Source: Onchidella celtica
Lineage: Eukaryota; Mollusca; Gastropoda; Systellommatophora; Onchidiidae
Direction: 5' to 3'
Assembly (NCBI GenBank): GCA_963931925.1
Contig: OZ007582.1
Coordinates: forward strand, 34,609,969-34,673,968
DNA length: 64,000 bases
In this document: in pieces, positions 32,665 to 44,766 of the stretch
Numbering within the stretch: the first letter of the stretch is position 1
Layout: each line of letters starts with the position of its first letter
Notes under the pieces: model-generated
Told to the model about the DNA's origin: nothing
The model's database searches: none
Seen by the model: only the letters and a program-made list of their open reading frames with translations
Program-made: the position numbers and the translations under genes

Positions 32665-33625
32665 TGTCACAAATCCCAGACTGGGAGATGTAATAAGTAT
32701 GACAGGACAACAATCACGAACAAACAAGTTTAACACTTAACAGAACAACCCATCAGACTCACACATTTATTAAACATAATTATACATATAATAGCGCAAT
32801 TACATACATTATATTATTGAAATGCACTGCCGTACAACGGCCTTATTCTCACACACACTCTCCCTCGGATCCACAATCCGGTAGTTACTCCTAAAGGCAC
32901 TTCGGCCTCAGCCTCTCCCCTCAGGGTCTTAATAGCACATTAATAATTTACTGGCACCGCAGTCTCTCAATATCACCTTCCTATTGTCATACACCTTAGC
33001 ATTCCCCTCGCACCTCAGCAGGGCAATAACACATTATTATTTCCATAGCCATCAACATGGCAACAACAGAGTATCAGTTCACTAGCCTATCAACATGGCA
33101 ACAACATAGTATCAGTTCACTAGCCTATCAACATGGCAACAATATAGTATCTCATTCACTCTCATATCTACGTCCCTGTCCGTGGCCTGACTGCCACGAC
33201 TTTATGTGCCTCTACTGTCCTACACTGACAGCCTCACTTCTGGCCTATGTGTGGCCTCCGGCCCTATGCTGGCCTATCCCCTGTGCTCATCGAGGTGGCT
33301 CTGCGGCCCGTCCCCGACACCAGTCATTACTGGAAAGACTCTCACTAGTCTTCTCGACTGCTTACCTTATGTCCGCCCGATGGGCTCTTATTCACAGGTC
33401 CGCTCCGTAGGGCCTTCTAACTTGCAGTGATAGTGATACAGCGCTTTCGCCTCATTCAGACTTCCACACCACTCACTCATACACGCACGCTTTTCCCACT
33501 TGTCTGCATGAGTTATTTTTACTCTTCCCCTTTCACGTCTTTTCCTATCCGTCTGTCGTGAGCTCTTCTTATTCTACACCCGCTCTGTAGCAATCCCCTT
33601 AATTGCACTCACTCCACTCGTGACA
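32665..33625 (-). repeat. 5' LTR of element 1
   Basis: 961 bp. Contains a three-fold tandem repeat built on ATCAACATGGCAACAACATA (33047-33150). It lacks the 319-bp GT...AG segment of element 2 LTRs; the junction is at 33320/33321. Confidence 0.95.
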
Positions 33626-33630
33626 GAGAG

Positions 33631-34884
33631 AATTTCAGTATCAACACGAGCCGCGGAAGACAGTGTACTGCCAAGATAGGTGAAGTTCTCCGACACCTTC
33701 AGAAGACTGTCATGGACTTTGATATTTGGGGTCACAGAATACTTGTCGTCTGGAGTAGGCTGATGGAGCACTTCCGTCTTCTTTGTGCTTATTGTGAGGC
33801 CAAAGTTGTCACAGGCACTAGAGAACTTATCAACACAGTTTTGCATGCTATCCTCATCGTGTGCCAGAAGTGCACAATCATCAGCAAATAGTAGGTCACA
33901 GACTTGAGTACTTTTGGTTTTGGTTTTTGCCTGAAGTCTCCTGAGGTTGAATAGACTGCCATCAGTTCGGTACTTGATGCTTACCCCTTGAGGAGGAGAG
34001 CTAAAGGCTTCTTGTAGCATTGCAGAGAACATGATGCTGAACAGAGTTGGGGCTAAGACACAACCCTGTTTTACCCCATTTGTGACAGCAAAGGGCTCTG
34101 AAACACTGCCGTTGCTTTTGACTGCAGCTTGCATGCCATCATGAAACTGGCGCACTATTGTGATGGATTCGGGTGGACACCCAAACTTCGCCAAGATTTT
34201 CCAGAGGCCTTCACGACACACTGTGTCAAATTCTTTTGTGAGGTCAACAAATTTGATATACAGCGCTTTATTTTGTTCCATGCATTTTTCCTGAATCTGT
34301 CTGGCAGCAAAAATCATATCCGCCGTTCCCCTCTCTTTACGAAAGCCACATTGGCTCTCGGGAAGCAAGTCATTTGACGAGAGGTGATCAAGAAGGCGAT
34401 TCAGAAGCATTCTTGCCAATATTTTGCCAGCAATTGAAAGTAGAGAGATTCCCCGATGGTTGTCACAGACTTGGCTGTCCCCTTTGTTTTTGTACAGATG
34501 GATGATTGAAGCATCTTTGAAGTCCTGTGGCAGCTTCCCTGCTTTCAACATATGATTGAACAACTCGGTCAACCTTTCAATAAGCTTTTCTCCACCGAAG
34601 GCATACACCTCAGCAGGAATTGAATCCACGCCTGGTGATTTGTTAAAGGACATCTGATTTGTGGCAGTTCGGGTCTCATTTGCTGTGAATGGCTTGGCAA
34701 GAGCTGCATTAATAGGAGTCTGAGGGAGGCGGTCAATGGACTCAGTATTTATATTTGATGGCCGATTTAGCACACCTCCGAAATGTTCTGCCCAACGCTG
34801 AATTATGCCATTCAATTCAACAATGCGTGTTGAACCATCTGACGGAAGAAGTGGAGTAGTGCCAGAGCGGGATGGTCCAAACAC
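33631..34884 (-). pseudogene. LINE ORF2, reverse transcriptase half
   Basis: The frame from about 34890 encodes an RT domain: KSPGVDSIPAEVY, FKDASIIHLYKNKGD, NHRGISLLSIAGKILARML, FRKERGTADMIFAARQIQEK, NGVKQGCVLAPTLFSIMF and the catalytic LLFADDCALLAH. No ATG begins the frame and the APE endonuclease is missing, so this is a dead, 5'-truncated copy. The conserved catalytic Asp usually seen in the FDTV region is present as KEFDTV. The frame is interrupted at 33630 by the LTR element and continues at 25631. Confidence 0.9.
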
Positions 34885-35059
34885 AGCTCAGAGGCTCTCA
34901 AAGAACTTTATACATACATTACACAATCACAATACACACACACCGGCGCGCTCGTGGGTACATATTTTTTTAACGATGTGTGCACTATGTGTGTGATTTT
35001 GCAGACCCCCGTACTCTATTAATTCATTATAATTTTATTATGATTTTATATAGTTATTA

Positions 35060-35227
35060 TCATGAATAGTGGAGAACGAGAGATAGATAGTGGAAGAAAC
35101 GGAGAAAGAGAGACAGTGACAGAGAGAGTGAGAGAGGAAGAAAGAGAAGGAGACAGAAAAGAGGGGGAAGAGACACCAAGAGAGAGAGAGAGAGTGAGTT
35201 GTGTTTTATTAATAACATTTCAAATGG
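35060..35227. repeat. GA-rich simple repeat
   Basis: Irregular GAGAGA/GAAAGAGA tract ending in (AG)n; nothing else is seen between 34915 and here. Confidence 0.7.
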
Positions 35228-35578
35228 TATATAAATAGTATCTATCTATCTCTCCATCCATCCATCCATCCGTCCGTCCACACATCCATCCATCCATCCA
35301 TCCATCCAGCCAGCCAGCCAGCCAGCCAGACAGCCATCCGTCCATCCATTCACCCATCAATCCATCCAACCGTCCACCCATCCATCAATCCATCCACCTA
35401 ATTATCCATCCATCCATCCACCCATCCATCCATCTATCCATCCATACACCCGTCCATCCATCCATCCACCCACCCACCCACCCATCCATCCATCCATCCA
35501 TCCATCCATTCATCCATTCATCCATCCATTCACCCATCCATCAACCTACCCATCCATCCACCCATCCATCCATCCATC
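35228..35578. repeat. (CATC)n tetranucleotide microsatellite
   Basis: Imperfect CCAT/CATC repeats. The reverse-complement motif fills 47320-47985 at the other end of a diverged inverted block. Confidence 0.9.
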
Positions 35579-36790
35579 TGCATAGCAATAAATGGTGGAC
35601 ATAACATCACATGCGCTAGTTACAGCAGCAGCTCAAACGATCCCACATTGCTGACCTACACTAATCGTTTAATCTCTGTCGGAAAACTGCAGATTCCAAC
35701 ATTGACATAATTTGTCCTAGTTTGCTGTATAACTGATGTACATGACACAATGACGTAAAACCCAAACAAACATACCTCACACACAAAATGAGATCTGCTT
35801 TGTGGTTGTGGTCTAGACGTTACAGCACAATGAATTCAATAGTAAGAGTTCCCTCCGTACGTTGCTTGGTAAGTATACGATACGGGAACTATAATGAGAG
35901 TACCTGTAATATCACAACAGGATGAAGTCCCAATGACGTTTGCGGTGGATGCAACAGTACAGCAAGTTGCTAACAGTACAGCAAGTTGGCAACAGTACAG
36001 CAAGTTGCCAACAATACAGCAAGTTGGCAACAGTACAGCAAGTTGCTAACAGTACAGCAAGTTGGCAACAGAACAGCAAGTTGCCACTCGAACTGCAATT
36101 TGGTGAATATATGTTGTCTCTCAAAACTCTCACGTTTTACGCTGATTAAGTCATGGATTATGCGGGAGCGTCGCCTGAGGATTTGGATCAGCATATCTGT
36201 GCACCGACGTTCGACCTAGGGGCAAACTGAAATGTCGGCTAATGCGTTCGTGAATAATTGAAAGATAATGGTCAAATAGTGATTCCGGATGCTGATGAAT
36301 TCTAAATAATTGCTCCCACCCCTTGTTCCATCAGACAGACCGATCCCAAACAAGTGGACGAATACTGTATTTAAAAACATACAGAGAGCGCTATAGACGA
36401 TCTTTTTTGCCATCCGCAATTCGAAGTAGTAATGTTTCCTGACGTCGTATGCTGTTGTTAGTTTTCCCAACGAATTGTTCTGACAGTGCGTGTGTGTGTG
36501 TGTGTGAGTAATGTTCTTACTTGCTGGTAATGTTGTGTGAACAATGTGCGTGTGTGTGGTATGCGTTAAATACTTGTAGGTCTTGGATAATTGTATTAAC
36601 TGTTGTACCACTACTGATGCTGTGATAACAAATTTCCTGGAAACAGAATAGTAAAGCTATATTTTATCTTATGATCGGGATCTGGCAGCAAATCTGGGCT
36701 TTAGTGGCAAGTCACACATAATTTATAGCTGGTATCAATACGGTTGTCAAAAACTGAGGCGGTGTGACCTTCTTGAATATCCCTAGACTA
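35579..36790 (+). repeat. Diverged inverted block, left copy
   Basis: No gene seen. It matches in reverse 46240-47320: for example GGTGGACATAACATCACATG, CGTAAAACCCAAACAAACAT, CTTTGTGGTTGTGGTCTAGA, GAATAATTGAAAGATAATGG and TGGCAAGTCACACAT all recur there inverted with substitutions. The part from 36574 also belongs to the large inverted repeat. Confidence 0.75.
35953..36086. repeat. 19-bp minisatellite, seven copies
   Basis: Unit AACAGTACAGCAAGTTGSY at exact 19-bp spacing. Short open frames here on both strands are artefacts of the repeat. Confidence 0.9.
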
Positions 36791-36939
36791 TTTCAACCCT
36801 CCGGGTATTTTGTATTTTCTATTTTGTACACTCCATTGATCCCATGTGGGAAATTTAGTGTCATTCACGGTGTCATTGCAGCTCAGTTACAACTGGAACA
36901 TGCACAGTAGTCGTCACTGTGCAGCCCCGGTCGGCGTGT

Positions 36940-37204
36940 TTGTTTGTTTGTTTTATAAGGGAGGGGGTGGGGGTGGGGTGGTAGGGATTAGTTTCAATTT
37001 TGCTCAGGCAGCGGTCTTGCTCTGCCTGCTCTTCTCGACTTCCAACTGTCAAGGTATCCTTAACACGCACACCTACTATAGGATCAGGGATGGGAAAATA
37101 TGAGAAAAGTCCCCAAATTCCAACATGCCAGTACCGACCGGGAATCGAACCCGGTGCCTTTGGAATGAGAGGCGAACACGTTGCCTCTAGCCCAACGTGC
37201 CCCC
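36940..37204 (-). repeat. tRNA-derived SINE, left-arm copy
   Basis: Mirror of the 63371-63638 copy, with A box, B box GGTTCGATTCC, body and (AAAC)n tail. The (CCACCCC)-rich stretch precedes the tail. Confidence 0.75.
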
Positions 37205-38548
37205 TGGGATAGCCTAGAAGTAGGACCCCCCCCCCCCCCCATCTTCCATAAAGTATGCCCCTAGCTCAATTCAATTTTTATTTTTAATTTAAATTCCATT
37301 CACCCGGCACTACGACGCACACCTAAAGTGCTTGTCCCAGAAGACACTTCTTTCAGCGAAGTTGTTTTGTTGTGTTGTTGTTTTTTTTTGCTGGGAGGGA
37401 GGGGGGGGGGGTATAATGTCAAATGTCTTTTTCTTTCACCCTGCAAAGTTCTAAAATGCACTTTAGGAACAAGAACTGTAGTTTGTGTTTTATAAGGATA
37501 AACGAAATGCTTATTTGACCAATATGTCCACACTATCATTAGTAAAGTAGTATTAGTTTACTGTTGGTCCTATTTCCTGAAGTTGAATGGTATACACCGT
37601 CGGTCTGTTCTTGGCCTAATGCGTGGTACTTGTATGAAGGGTCAGAAGATGGCCTCGTTCACAAAAGGAGATATCATACAAAGTCAGCTCAGACACCAAA
37701 GAAATGATGGCTGAAGCTGACTGCGTCTGACCGGGCTCAGCATGATAGGGTCTTCCCGGATTTACTGAGGAAAATATAGGAAATTACGGTGTGCACTTCT
37801 TGTCTGCCAGTATTTGACTGTGTCTGACCAGCTTAGTACGATACCTCCCTAAAGGGGAGAATGGTTCATTTGTCAAATAAATTGCTCGTGGTGTATACGA
37901 GTCCCCACAAGGAGGAGCGATCGTGCCCGCTGGGGGGGGGGGGGAGGGGGAGGGGGTATGCTCGCGGTCCTCCTGGCTACTTAGTCCTCTACAGGGATAC
38001 TTTTTATCATAAACGCGTGCTGGGCGATTCCCTGCTGAGAACTCTGACAAAGGGCACGCGACCTTTCCTGTTGGACAAATAACGGTTAGGCTTCTTAATC
38101 CATTTGGACCAGTAGCGGTAGCCAAAGATAAATTGAGAGGAATATGCTACATTTTTGGATGTGACATTTTGAGGTTTTGTTATGGAGGTGGTTCTCTTAC
38201 TTGAGGTATCATACTAGGTCCAGCCGGACACAGCCAGCTGCTGGCAGACAAGAATTGCACGCCATCATTTCATTAGGTACAAGAATCATTCCAGCCGGTT
38301 AAAAACCTTTCGAGATTATGACGCATTTGTGACATCATATTGAATGCGTTTTAGCCCTTTGGCCCATAGAATTTCAATCCTCATTTCCTCGAAGAGAAAA
38401 AAATTCACATACAATATGGCAAATACCCGACGAAATGCTCCTGTTAATTTTGAACGATGCTGTTGTCCTATCCTCTTTTCGCCGAAGTTTTGTGTTCGAA
38501 GGCGGCTTTCTACTGGAAAGGCTTTTGTGATGTTTACTCTTTTATAAT

Positions 38549-38960
38549 TAGGAGGGGGAGTCAAAAAGTATTGCAATTTGTTTCATTGGTGGAATAGAAA
38601 TTAACACAGTAACAAGTATCATACCTCAAATCGAAGCCATACATTACAGGATCAAATCCCTACTTGTCAATGTAGTCTCTACCTCTCTCGATAGCCACTG
38701 ACCACCTCTTAGTAAGGCCACGTATGCCAGCTTCGTAAAACTGAACAGGCTGATCTTTGAGCCAACTTTTAACAGCGGTTTTGACTCGTTGGTCGTTTTC
38801 ATAACGATGGCCTCTCAGTGCTTCTTTCATGGGTCCGAAAAGGTGAAGGTCTGACAATGAACCCACGTCTCGTCTCCAGTGACAAGCTTTCTAAAGAATG
38901 TATGGTCTCTTTCGCTAAGCTGCAAAAGCTTCGTGCAGCAATGACAGTGTAGGCCTATAC
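38549..38960 (-). pseudogene. Internally deleted mariner transposon, left arm
   Basis: The minus strand gives KLVTGDETWVH (first catalytic Asp motif of mariner transposase). It jumps with a frame change to SDLHLFGPMKEALRGH, VKSWLKDQPVQFYEAGIRGL and RGRDYIDK-stop, the C-terminus. The D34D remainder is deleted. A 3' terminal sequence GGAGGGGGAGTCAAAAAGTA ends at TA. Confidence 0.8.
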
Positions 38961-39444
38961 ACCATTCTAAAATCTATCATGTAGTGCGGACGAGTGGCTA
39001 TGTGGGCTAATGTGGGCTTACGTGTAATGGGTTCTAGTATTTCTTACGGATACACAACCAAGGAAAAAAAAAATGTTTTCCATTCATGGTCTTATTTATT
39101 TTAAAAAAAAAAAAACCATAAAAAAAAACAGTAAAAAAACAAAAATAAAAAAAACAAAAACAGCCAATCAGCCATGAGCTGGCATAAAAGAAAAAAAACA
39201 ACAAAAGGCAAAATATGATTATAATAATTACAACATCAATCAAGTAATCAACGGTGGGCTTACATGTATATATTAATTACATAGAAATCGAGTAATTTCC
39301 AAAACATCAACATAATACAAGTAATTACATGGGAGGGTACAATTACCAAGGATAATGGAGTACAAGTAAGAGTTAAAATATAAGGAGTCTCCGCTAACTG
39401 TCTCCTCTCTCTTTTCCTGTAGGCTGGCGTCATAGACAAGTCTT

Positions 39445-39450
<6 letters not shown>

Positions 39451-39510
<60 letters not shown>
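39451..39510. repeat. (GA)n microsatellite, left arm
   Basis: About 60-75 bp of (GA)n, roughly twice the length of the corresponding (CT)n at 61107-61146 in the right arm. Confidence 0.9.
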
Positions 39511-39516
<6 letters not shown>

Positions 39517-39519
39517 TCA

Positions 39520-41920
39520 GAGTTCCCTACTGTGGAAGGGGAGGAGGTGGGTGTTTGTCAATTTTATTGTTTGGGTTTCTGCCCCATGACAGGGGAGGTA
39601 ATGATGTTAGTTATTTTGCATTTAATTGTTGTCGCCCCTGCAGGTGGCAAGGGCGAGAAGTTTTTCTAGTTGTGTCCCCTGCTCAGTGCAAAGACTGGCT
39701 ATTTTTTTTAAATTAATTGGTCAGTTTATTGGGTGTGAATTCTGGAGTGGCCAGGGTGGTGTGCCGCTGGTGCTGGATATGGCAGTGGTGTGGGGGGTAG
39801 ATAGCAGAAGTAGGTTGGGTAGATTAAAACGTGTGGGCGTAGGGAAACTTCTGGTGCTGGGGAGGTGTGTCCTATGTCATACTGGGCCACTAGGCGGCCC
39901 GTTCGTTGGTTAAATAACTAAGATGGGCGTGTTGTTAAGTCTGTCGGGGTGAGAATGGGCCGATAGCAGGTCTTGACATCCCAACCCCGATATCGCGGGT
40001 ATAAAGCAAAATTATTATTGTATCTCCAGTGATATGAATTGGGGTTTATAATGGCAGTGCTGTAATAATGACAAACTGCTTCTTGCAATTTTTTTCGTTA
40101 TTCCGCTATCTTTAACCAGTTACAAGTTAGAGAGAAGCAGTATTGTTGTATATCCCTTAAAAATGCGATTATTGAGACCAATATTGTGGTAGAGGGCAGG
40201 TCCAGGGCTCGACAATTTGAATGCTCTGGCATAGGGCCTTAGCCCGAATAATTGGTCAGTGTACCGACACAAAGAATTCCTATCATAGCTAATACTGTAC
40301 CCACAGAAGTCAAACGGATATCCCGGTAAACTACAGAAGATACTCTATCGTTCTATCGAGCTACATTTTAACAACTTTGACCCAGGTAGGATTTCTCGGT
40401 GATCAAACCTGTCCAGCTCATTGTTCATTTAAAATCCGATACTCTATTATTGACGATCTCACTAAGATACGCTCATCGAAGTATAATAGAATGGGTATCA
40501 ATGCAAAGTAGGAACTTCCTACAACAATTCTAACCGACTACTTTGTCCAGAAACTCTGTAGTAGTTTTAATATAATTTTTCAAAGGTGGCGAGAAAATAA
40601 AAAATGGACAAACTCGTGCGGGATATTTTAGTCCAGCAACACGTCGTATCTCCGTTAGTTACAAAAGTTATCACGAGCACCTATATTATACGGGAAGGGC
40701 ATTGCCTACTCTTGAAAATGAACCCGAGTTTCTGTCTTACTGACGGTTAACAAGAAAGAAAACGTAAGTTTTAGACATGATGCAGGGGCTGGATACCCGC
40801 TTGTCACAATTTTCAACTGACCAATCAAAACTGGCGCTTCCTCACAGCAATGTTAACACTCTAGCGGGTCCCGCGCTACCGTACACATGGGAAGTAATTC
40901 AAGTAATGGCAACCAGACAAGAGCCCATAAGTCTCTATGAGTAGCCGTACCTTAGTCACTCAAACTGGCGCTACAATGCAAGCACGTTACATAAAAATAA
41001 AAAATCATTCATCCTCTCACTTACAATACATCAGTTTTGCATAGAGTTCCAGATCCACTTTCATAACTTAATTGTTCGTAAATAGTGTGATTTAAGAAGA
41101 TTATTATATGCATTCAATTAAATAAAATATTATTGTATGCATTCAGTTAAATAAGTAAAGACAATTCAATGTAGCCTGTTGTGGAAGACCTCATGAGACA
41201 GATGCAAGTGTTTGTCTGTGTTAAAAAAAAAAAAAAGCTCAGTGAATGTTTACAACTGTCAGCCATAAGCATAAACTGAAAATCTCTGTGAACTGAAATT
41301 GTATTTTCTTTTCCCTGTACAGCCACAAAAGATATGAAATATGTATTGCTTTTCACCTGACTGAAGACACTAACAGCTTAATCGAATTAAAAGCATATTA
41401 TTGAAAACCTTTTTTGTCTTTTGTTTTTATTGTCATGTGAGATAGGTGGGAGTTTGTTTGAAAATGAGAGTGAAATCCAAACATTTTAAATTCAATTTAC
41501 ACTTACTACCACAGTTTTACATTTCTTTGAAGGGAAAGAATGGAGCCAACTATTAAACCTGATAGACAGCATCTAAGTACAACCCGAGACACAGGATGCT
41601 GAGACGAATCAATTCGTCATATTCCGTCCGTCGTAATTCGTCATACTCCGCCCTTCGACTTGCGCTTTGAGGTGCTACTAACCGTTTTTACATGCGTGCA
41701 ATTTGTAGGCACATAGTGGGAGAAAGAATGGGTCATCTCGGTATTCTGTGTCTCGTGTACAAGACAACTGTTATGACATTTGGTATCAGTGTGAAAATTA
41801 TCATTGCAGGAAAAACTTTCCAGAGCCCTAAAAAAAATTAGGACCACGTGACATGAGCTGATATTGCAACCTTCCTTCTTGCTTGCTCCAACTCCATTTT
41901 TAAAATTTTTTTTTTGGCAC
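39520..41920. other. No gene seen; contains empty target site
   Basis: Unique-looking arm sequence mirrored at 50894-52119 and 59931-61106. GGCAT at 40698-40702 is the unoccupied target of element 2. A 95-codon frame at 39626-39913 is kept in both arms but has no recognised family. Confidence 0.6.
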
Positions 41921-41923
41921 ATT

Positions 41924-42889
41924 AGATGAAGTTCCCGGCATTATCCGGGACAAACCTATGAACCCCACCATTCTATCTCTTTCTTTTTTAGTCTAGAAAG
42001 CTTCCCATTCTGCAGTCTTCCTACAGATTCCATGCGCTCCAGAGCACTCCTCACTCATTTCTAATAGACAAATTGTGCACACGGAAGTGAATGCATATTA
42101 ATGCCATTTCCGGTGGGATGGGCTTACTACAGGCAGACAAAACAAAGATCATTGCATTTTACACTTTTACAACTTTTTAAAATCTATAAATAACTGAAAC
42201 TTGAATCAGGCCAATCGGTCGATATAAACGAGATTGGGCTGGATTAGTTGGCACCATAGATAAATAATATACGTCCCTAGTCTGTGGTTGGCACTTAGGA
42301 AAAATAATTTTATAATTTGTGAGTGTGCATGAGAAAACCCACAATATGTCGAAAGAGCTGATTTTGAGAAAAACAGCTTTGAAGTGAAAATATGGGTCCG
42401 ACAAACTCCCAACTTGGCTATTGTTTAGGGGACCGTGGCATGTTACAGGGTAAACTGTAGACGAGCAATGAACACTACTCACTATGATCTCTATAAAGGC
42501 TTTGTAAGTAGACTACGGTCTCCTAACAAGATCAAAAAATTCCGACTTGGCTGTTGTTTAGGGGACCGTGGCATGTTACAGGGTAAATGGTGGATGAACT
42601 ACGGTCTCCTAACAGCAATCACTCCAATATTAATGGGTCAATTAGCTATTGCCATGTTTAGGATTAAATGTCGTTTTCTCAAAATCTTGTTTTAGGGGGG
42701 TCACTGACTTCAATTTATCAGAAGTATCTTGTCTTTTATTATGTGTACAGAAATCAAAATATCATGTTTGCGACTTATTGTGGGTTTTCTCATGCACACT
42801 CACATTTTTGAAACTGTCATTTAGGCTGTAGCATCGAGCAAATAAAGAGGGCCAAAACTGCACTACAGTGAATTACTCGCACCATAATT
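41924..42889. repeat. Modular dispersed repeat A, full copy (left arm)
   Basis: Modules in order: GATGAAGTTCCCGGCATTAT end, GATATAAACGAGATTGGGCT, GTGAGTGTGCATGAGAAAAC, two CACGGTCCCC/GGAGACC modules (inverted here), ATTTAATCCTA, and the GCTGTAGCATCGAGCAAA end. Partial copies occur in the M8 introns. Confidence 0.7.
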
Positions 42890-43019
42890 TTTTATTTCTT
42901 TTTATAAGCACAAACAAAGACAAGTATTTCATTGGTGATCTTCAAGATTGTCTAGACAGAACACGAGGAAACAGTAATTCAATACAGACTATGCACACAA
43001 CACCTAGGACGATCAATCC

Positions 43020-43790
43020 AACATAAGAATTCTACCAAGGAAGGATGTCAGTTCTCCTACATCAATCCGACATAGGAATCTTGCATAGTTTGCACGTAGC
43101 AATGACATCGTTCCAGCATTGGCAATCCAAACACAATACTATTTTGTTCCAACTTAAATCCTACATAGAAATGGTGACAGTTTTCCTACATCAATACGAC
43201 ATAGGAATCCTACATAATATGACATCAAATTATCACATAGGAATGACACCGTTCCCATGTTGTCATCCGATCAGAATACTATTTTGTTCCGACTTAAATC
43301 CTATATAGGGATGATTCTACTTTTTCTACATCAATGCGATGAAGGAATCCTACATTGGATTGACATCAAGTTTGCATGTTGGAATGACATTGTTCCGTTT
43401 TTTGCAATCCCCTCAGAGTACTATTTTGTTCCGACTTAAATCCTACATAACAGTGATGTCATTTTTCTTTTTTTTCTTATATCAATCCTATACAGAATCC
43501 TACGTAGGATCAACATCGATTCAGCACATAGGAATGACATTGGTTCAATGTTTTGCAATAGATGAGAATTCTACTCTGATCTGATTTAAATCCTCCCCAG
43601 GAATGATGTCAGTTTTCTTATATAATAATTAATATCAATCCGACATAGGAATCCTGCATGGGACTGATATTATTATCGTCTGTACATACCAATGACATTG
43701 TTCCCATGTTGTCATCCGATCAGAATACTACTATTAAATTTAGTTCCAACTTAAATCCTATTTAGGGATGATGCCACTTTTCAGCTCCAA
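43020..43790. repeat. Tandem repeat, 129-153 bp unit, about 5.5 copies
   Basis: ATCAATCCGACATAGGAATC recurs at about 43061, 43190, 43330, 43481 and 43634 together with GACTTAAATCCTA and a CCGATCAGAATACTATTTTG block. Mirrored at 49015-49795. Confidence 0.9.
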
Positions 43791-44117
43791 ATTTTCCTTT
43801 ATGCCCCACCCGTGAAAAAAACAACAACAAAAACGACTCAAACCTAGCAAGAAGACAGACTACGCCAATATTACGATGTTAAAATTTTCACGGCCTTATT
43901 ACTGACAATAGGCGTGTTGATTATTCCTTGTAACACAGAAAGTATTCTGTATCAAATGCATGAAAAAAATAAATCGGTCTTGCTCCCATTGTCGCCCCCT
44001 TTTTTTTTTGTTTTCGTCGCCCCAACCCCCCCCCCCCTGCCCCCCCGACACCTTTTTGAAAATCACCCCCCCCCCCCACCCCCAACGGGGCTATATCGCC
44101 CATGTTGAGAACCTCTA
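43775..44117 (+). mobile_element. hAT-type remnant spanning the arm boundary
   Basis: Related to 45230-46208 (shared CTCAAACC...AGCA, AGACTAC, TTGATTAT and C-rich segments). It ends GTTGAGAACCTCTA, the complement of a TAGAGGTTCTCAAC hAT-type terminus. The large inverted repeat stops inside it. Confidence 0.5.
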
Positions 44118-44499
44118 GTTAATATCCTTTAAAAATGCATTACCAGATATCACATTTCAGTGCGCATTTGGGAATACAGACAACAAACGTTGCACGGTTA
44201 TTGTAGATGGGTATATAAATACTTAGGGACATAGAACTAAAGGCACCTTAGCAGTTGAAAACAGAAGAGCAGGATGAACAGCCCGCTGCCAGGGCAAATT
44301 AAAAAAAAAATATGGGTATAAAAATATTGGGTTCATAAATAATTACTTAAGTCCATGCAGCAACCAACCGTTTTCCGCATTATGTGTGTGTAGGTGAGCA
44401 AGTTAGAGGGTGACTTTCTTCCTGTGCTTTTCAGCGAATGGTAACGAGAACCCGCAGCACATGGCATGATTTCCGGTAGAGAAACATGACATACCCCGA

Positions 44500-44766
44500 T
44501 CGCGTGATTTTTTTCCGCACGAGCTTTAGCAAATTCAGGAGCGGGGCAGCAACACACCCCCAAACACAGATCATCGGCTAAGGGATATCTCGTCCTGTCG
44601 AACACTGCCATGGGTGCTGCAATCTCTAGACTGTGCCTGATATGACTTTGAACGTCACCGAAAATCCCTGGGATGTGTTGGAGCTGTCCTGTATTTGGGG
44701 GTGTGTTGCTGCCCCGCTCTTGAATTTGTTATAGCTCATACGGGAAAAAAAATCAGGCTGATATCA
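44500..44766. repeat. Palindrome with about 75-bp arms
   Basis: GAGCGGGGCAGCAACACACC in the left arm (44539-44558) pairs with 44701-44720, and the match extends outward over CAAATTC and the TTTTTTTC runs. The loop is about 120 bp. Around it (44118-45229) no gene is seen. Confidence 0.75.

Larger units (their letters stand above)
25632..33625 (-). mobile_element. Ty3/gypsy LTR retrotransposon 1, integrase-before-RT order
   Basis: Complete 7994-bp element with LTRs at 25632-26588 and 32665-33625 (TGTCAC...GTGACA termini), flanked by GAGAG at 25627-25631 and 33626-33630. The PBS matches tRNA-Pro and the PPT is present. Gag-protease and integrase-RT-RNase H frames are separated by one frameshift. 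The LTRs differ by four substitutions seen plus a 4-bp indel, so the insertion is recent. There is no env-like frame between the RNase H stop and the PPT. Confidence 0.95.
24800..34915 (-). mobile_element. 5'-truncated LINE split by an LTR retrotransposon
   Basis: The non-LTR element runs from about 34915 down to about 24800, with the LTR element 25632-33625 inserted into its ORF2. Removing one GAGAG duplication rejoins the reading frame in the thumb region. The 3' part contains GGTCATCATC and GATGGACGAAC, followed by a CA-rich tract. There is no endonuclease domain; the element begins at the RT, so it was 5'-truncated. Confidence 0.85.
36574..43879 (+). repeat. Large inverted repeat, left arm (7.3 kb)
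   Basis: Reverse complement of 48923-64000 once the LTR element is removed: 7306 bp here against about 7262 bp there. Sampled stretches differ by a few per cent, with several indels in homopolymers and (GA)n. Its inner end stops at ACGATGT (43879), inside a hAT-type remnant. Its outer end extends at least to where the window cuts the right arm. Confidence 0.93.

Noticed and set aside
25632-33625. Endogenous retrovirus because of the tRNA-Pro primer site
   Set aside because: There is no env-like frame between RNase H and the polypurine tract. Domain order and RT are of the Ty3/gypsy retrotransposon type.
35953-36086. CRISPR-like array of short repeats
   Set aside because: Units are directly adjacent 19-bp copies without spacers, in eukaryotic DNA; a minisatellite.
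39626-39913. 95-codon frame conserved in both arms
   Set aside because: Conservation is explained by the duplication. No family match, glycine/proline-poor mixed composition and no splice context.
43914-44108. Proline-rich small protein
   Set aside because: Product of poly-C tracts in a hAT-type remnant.
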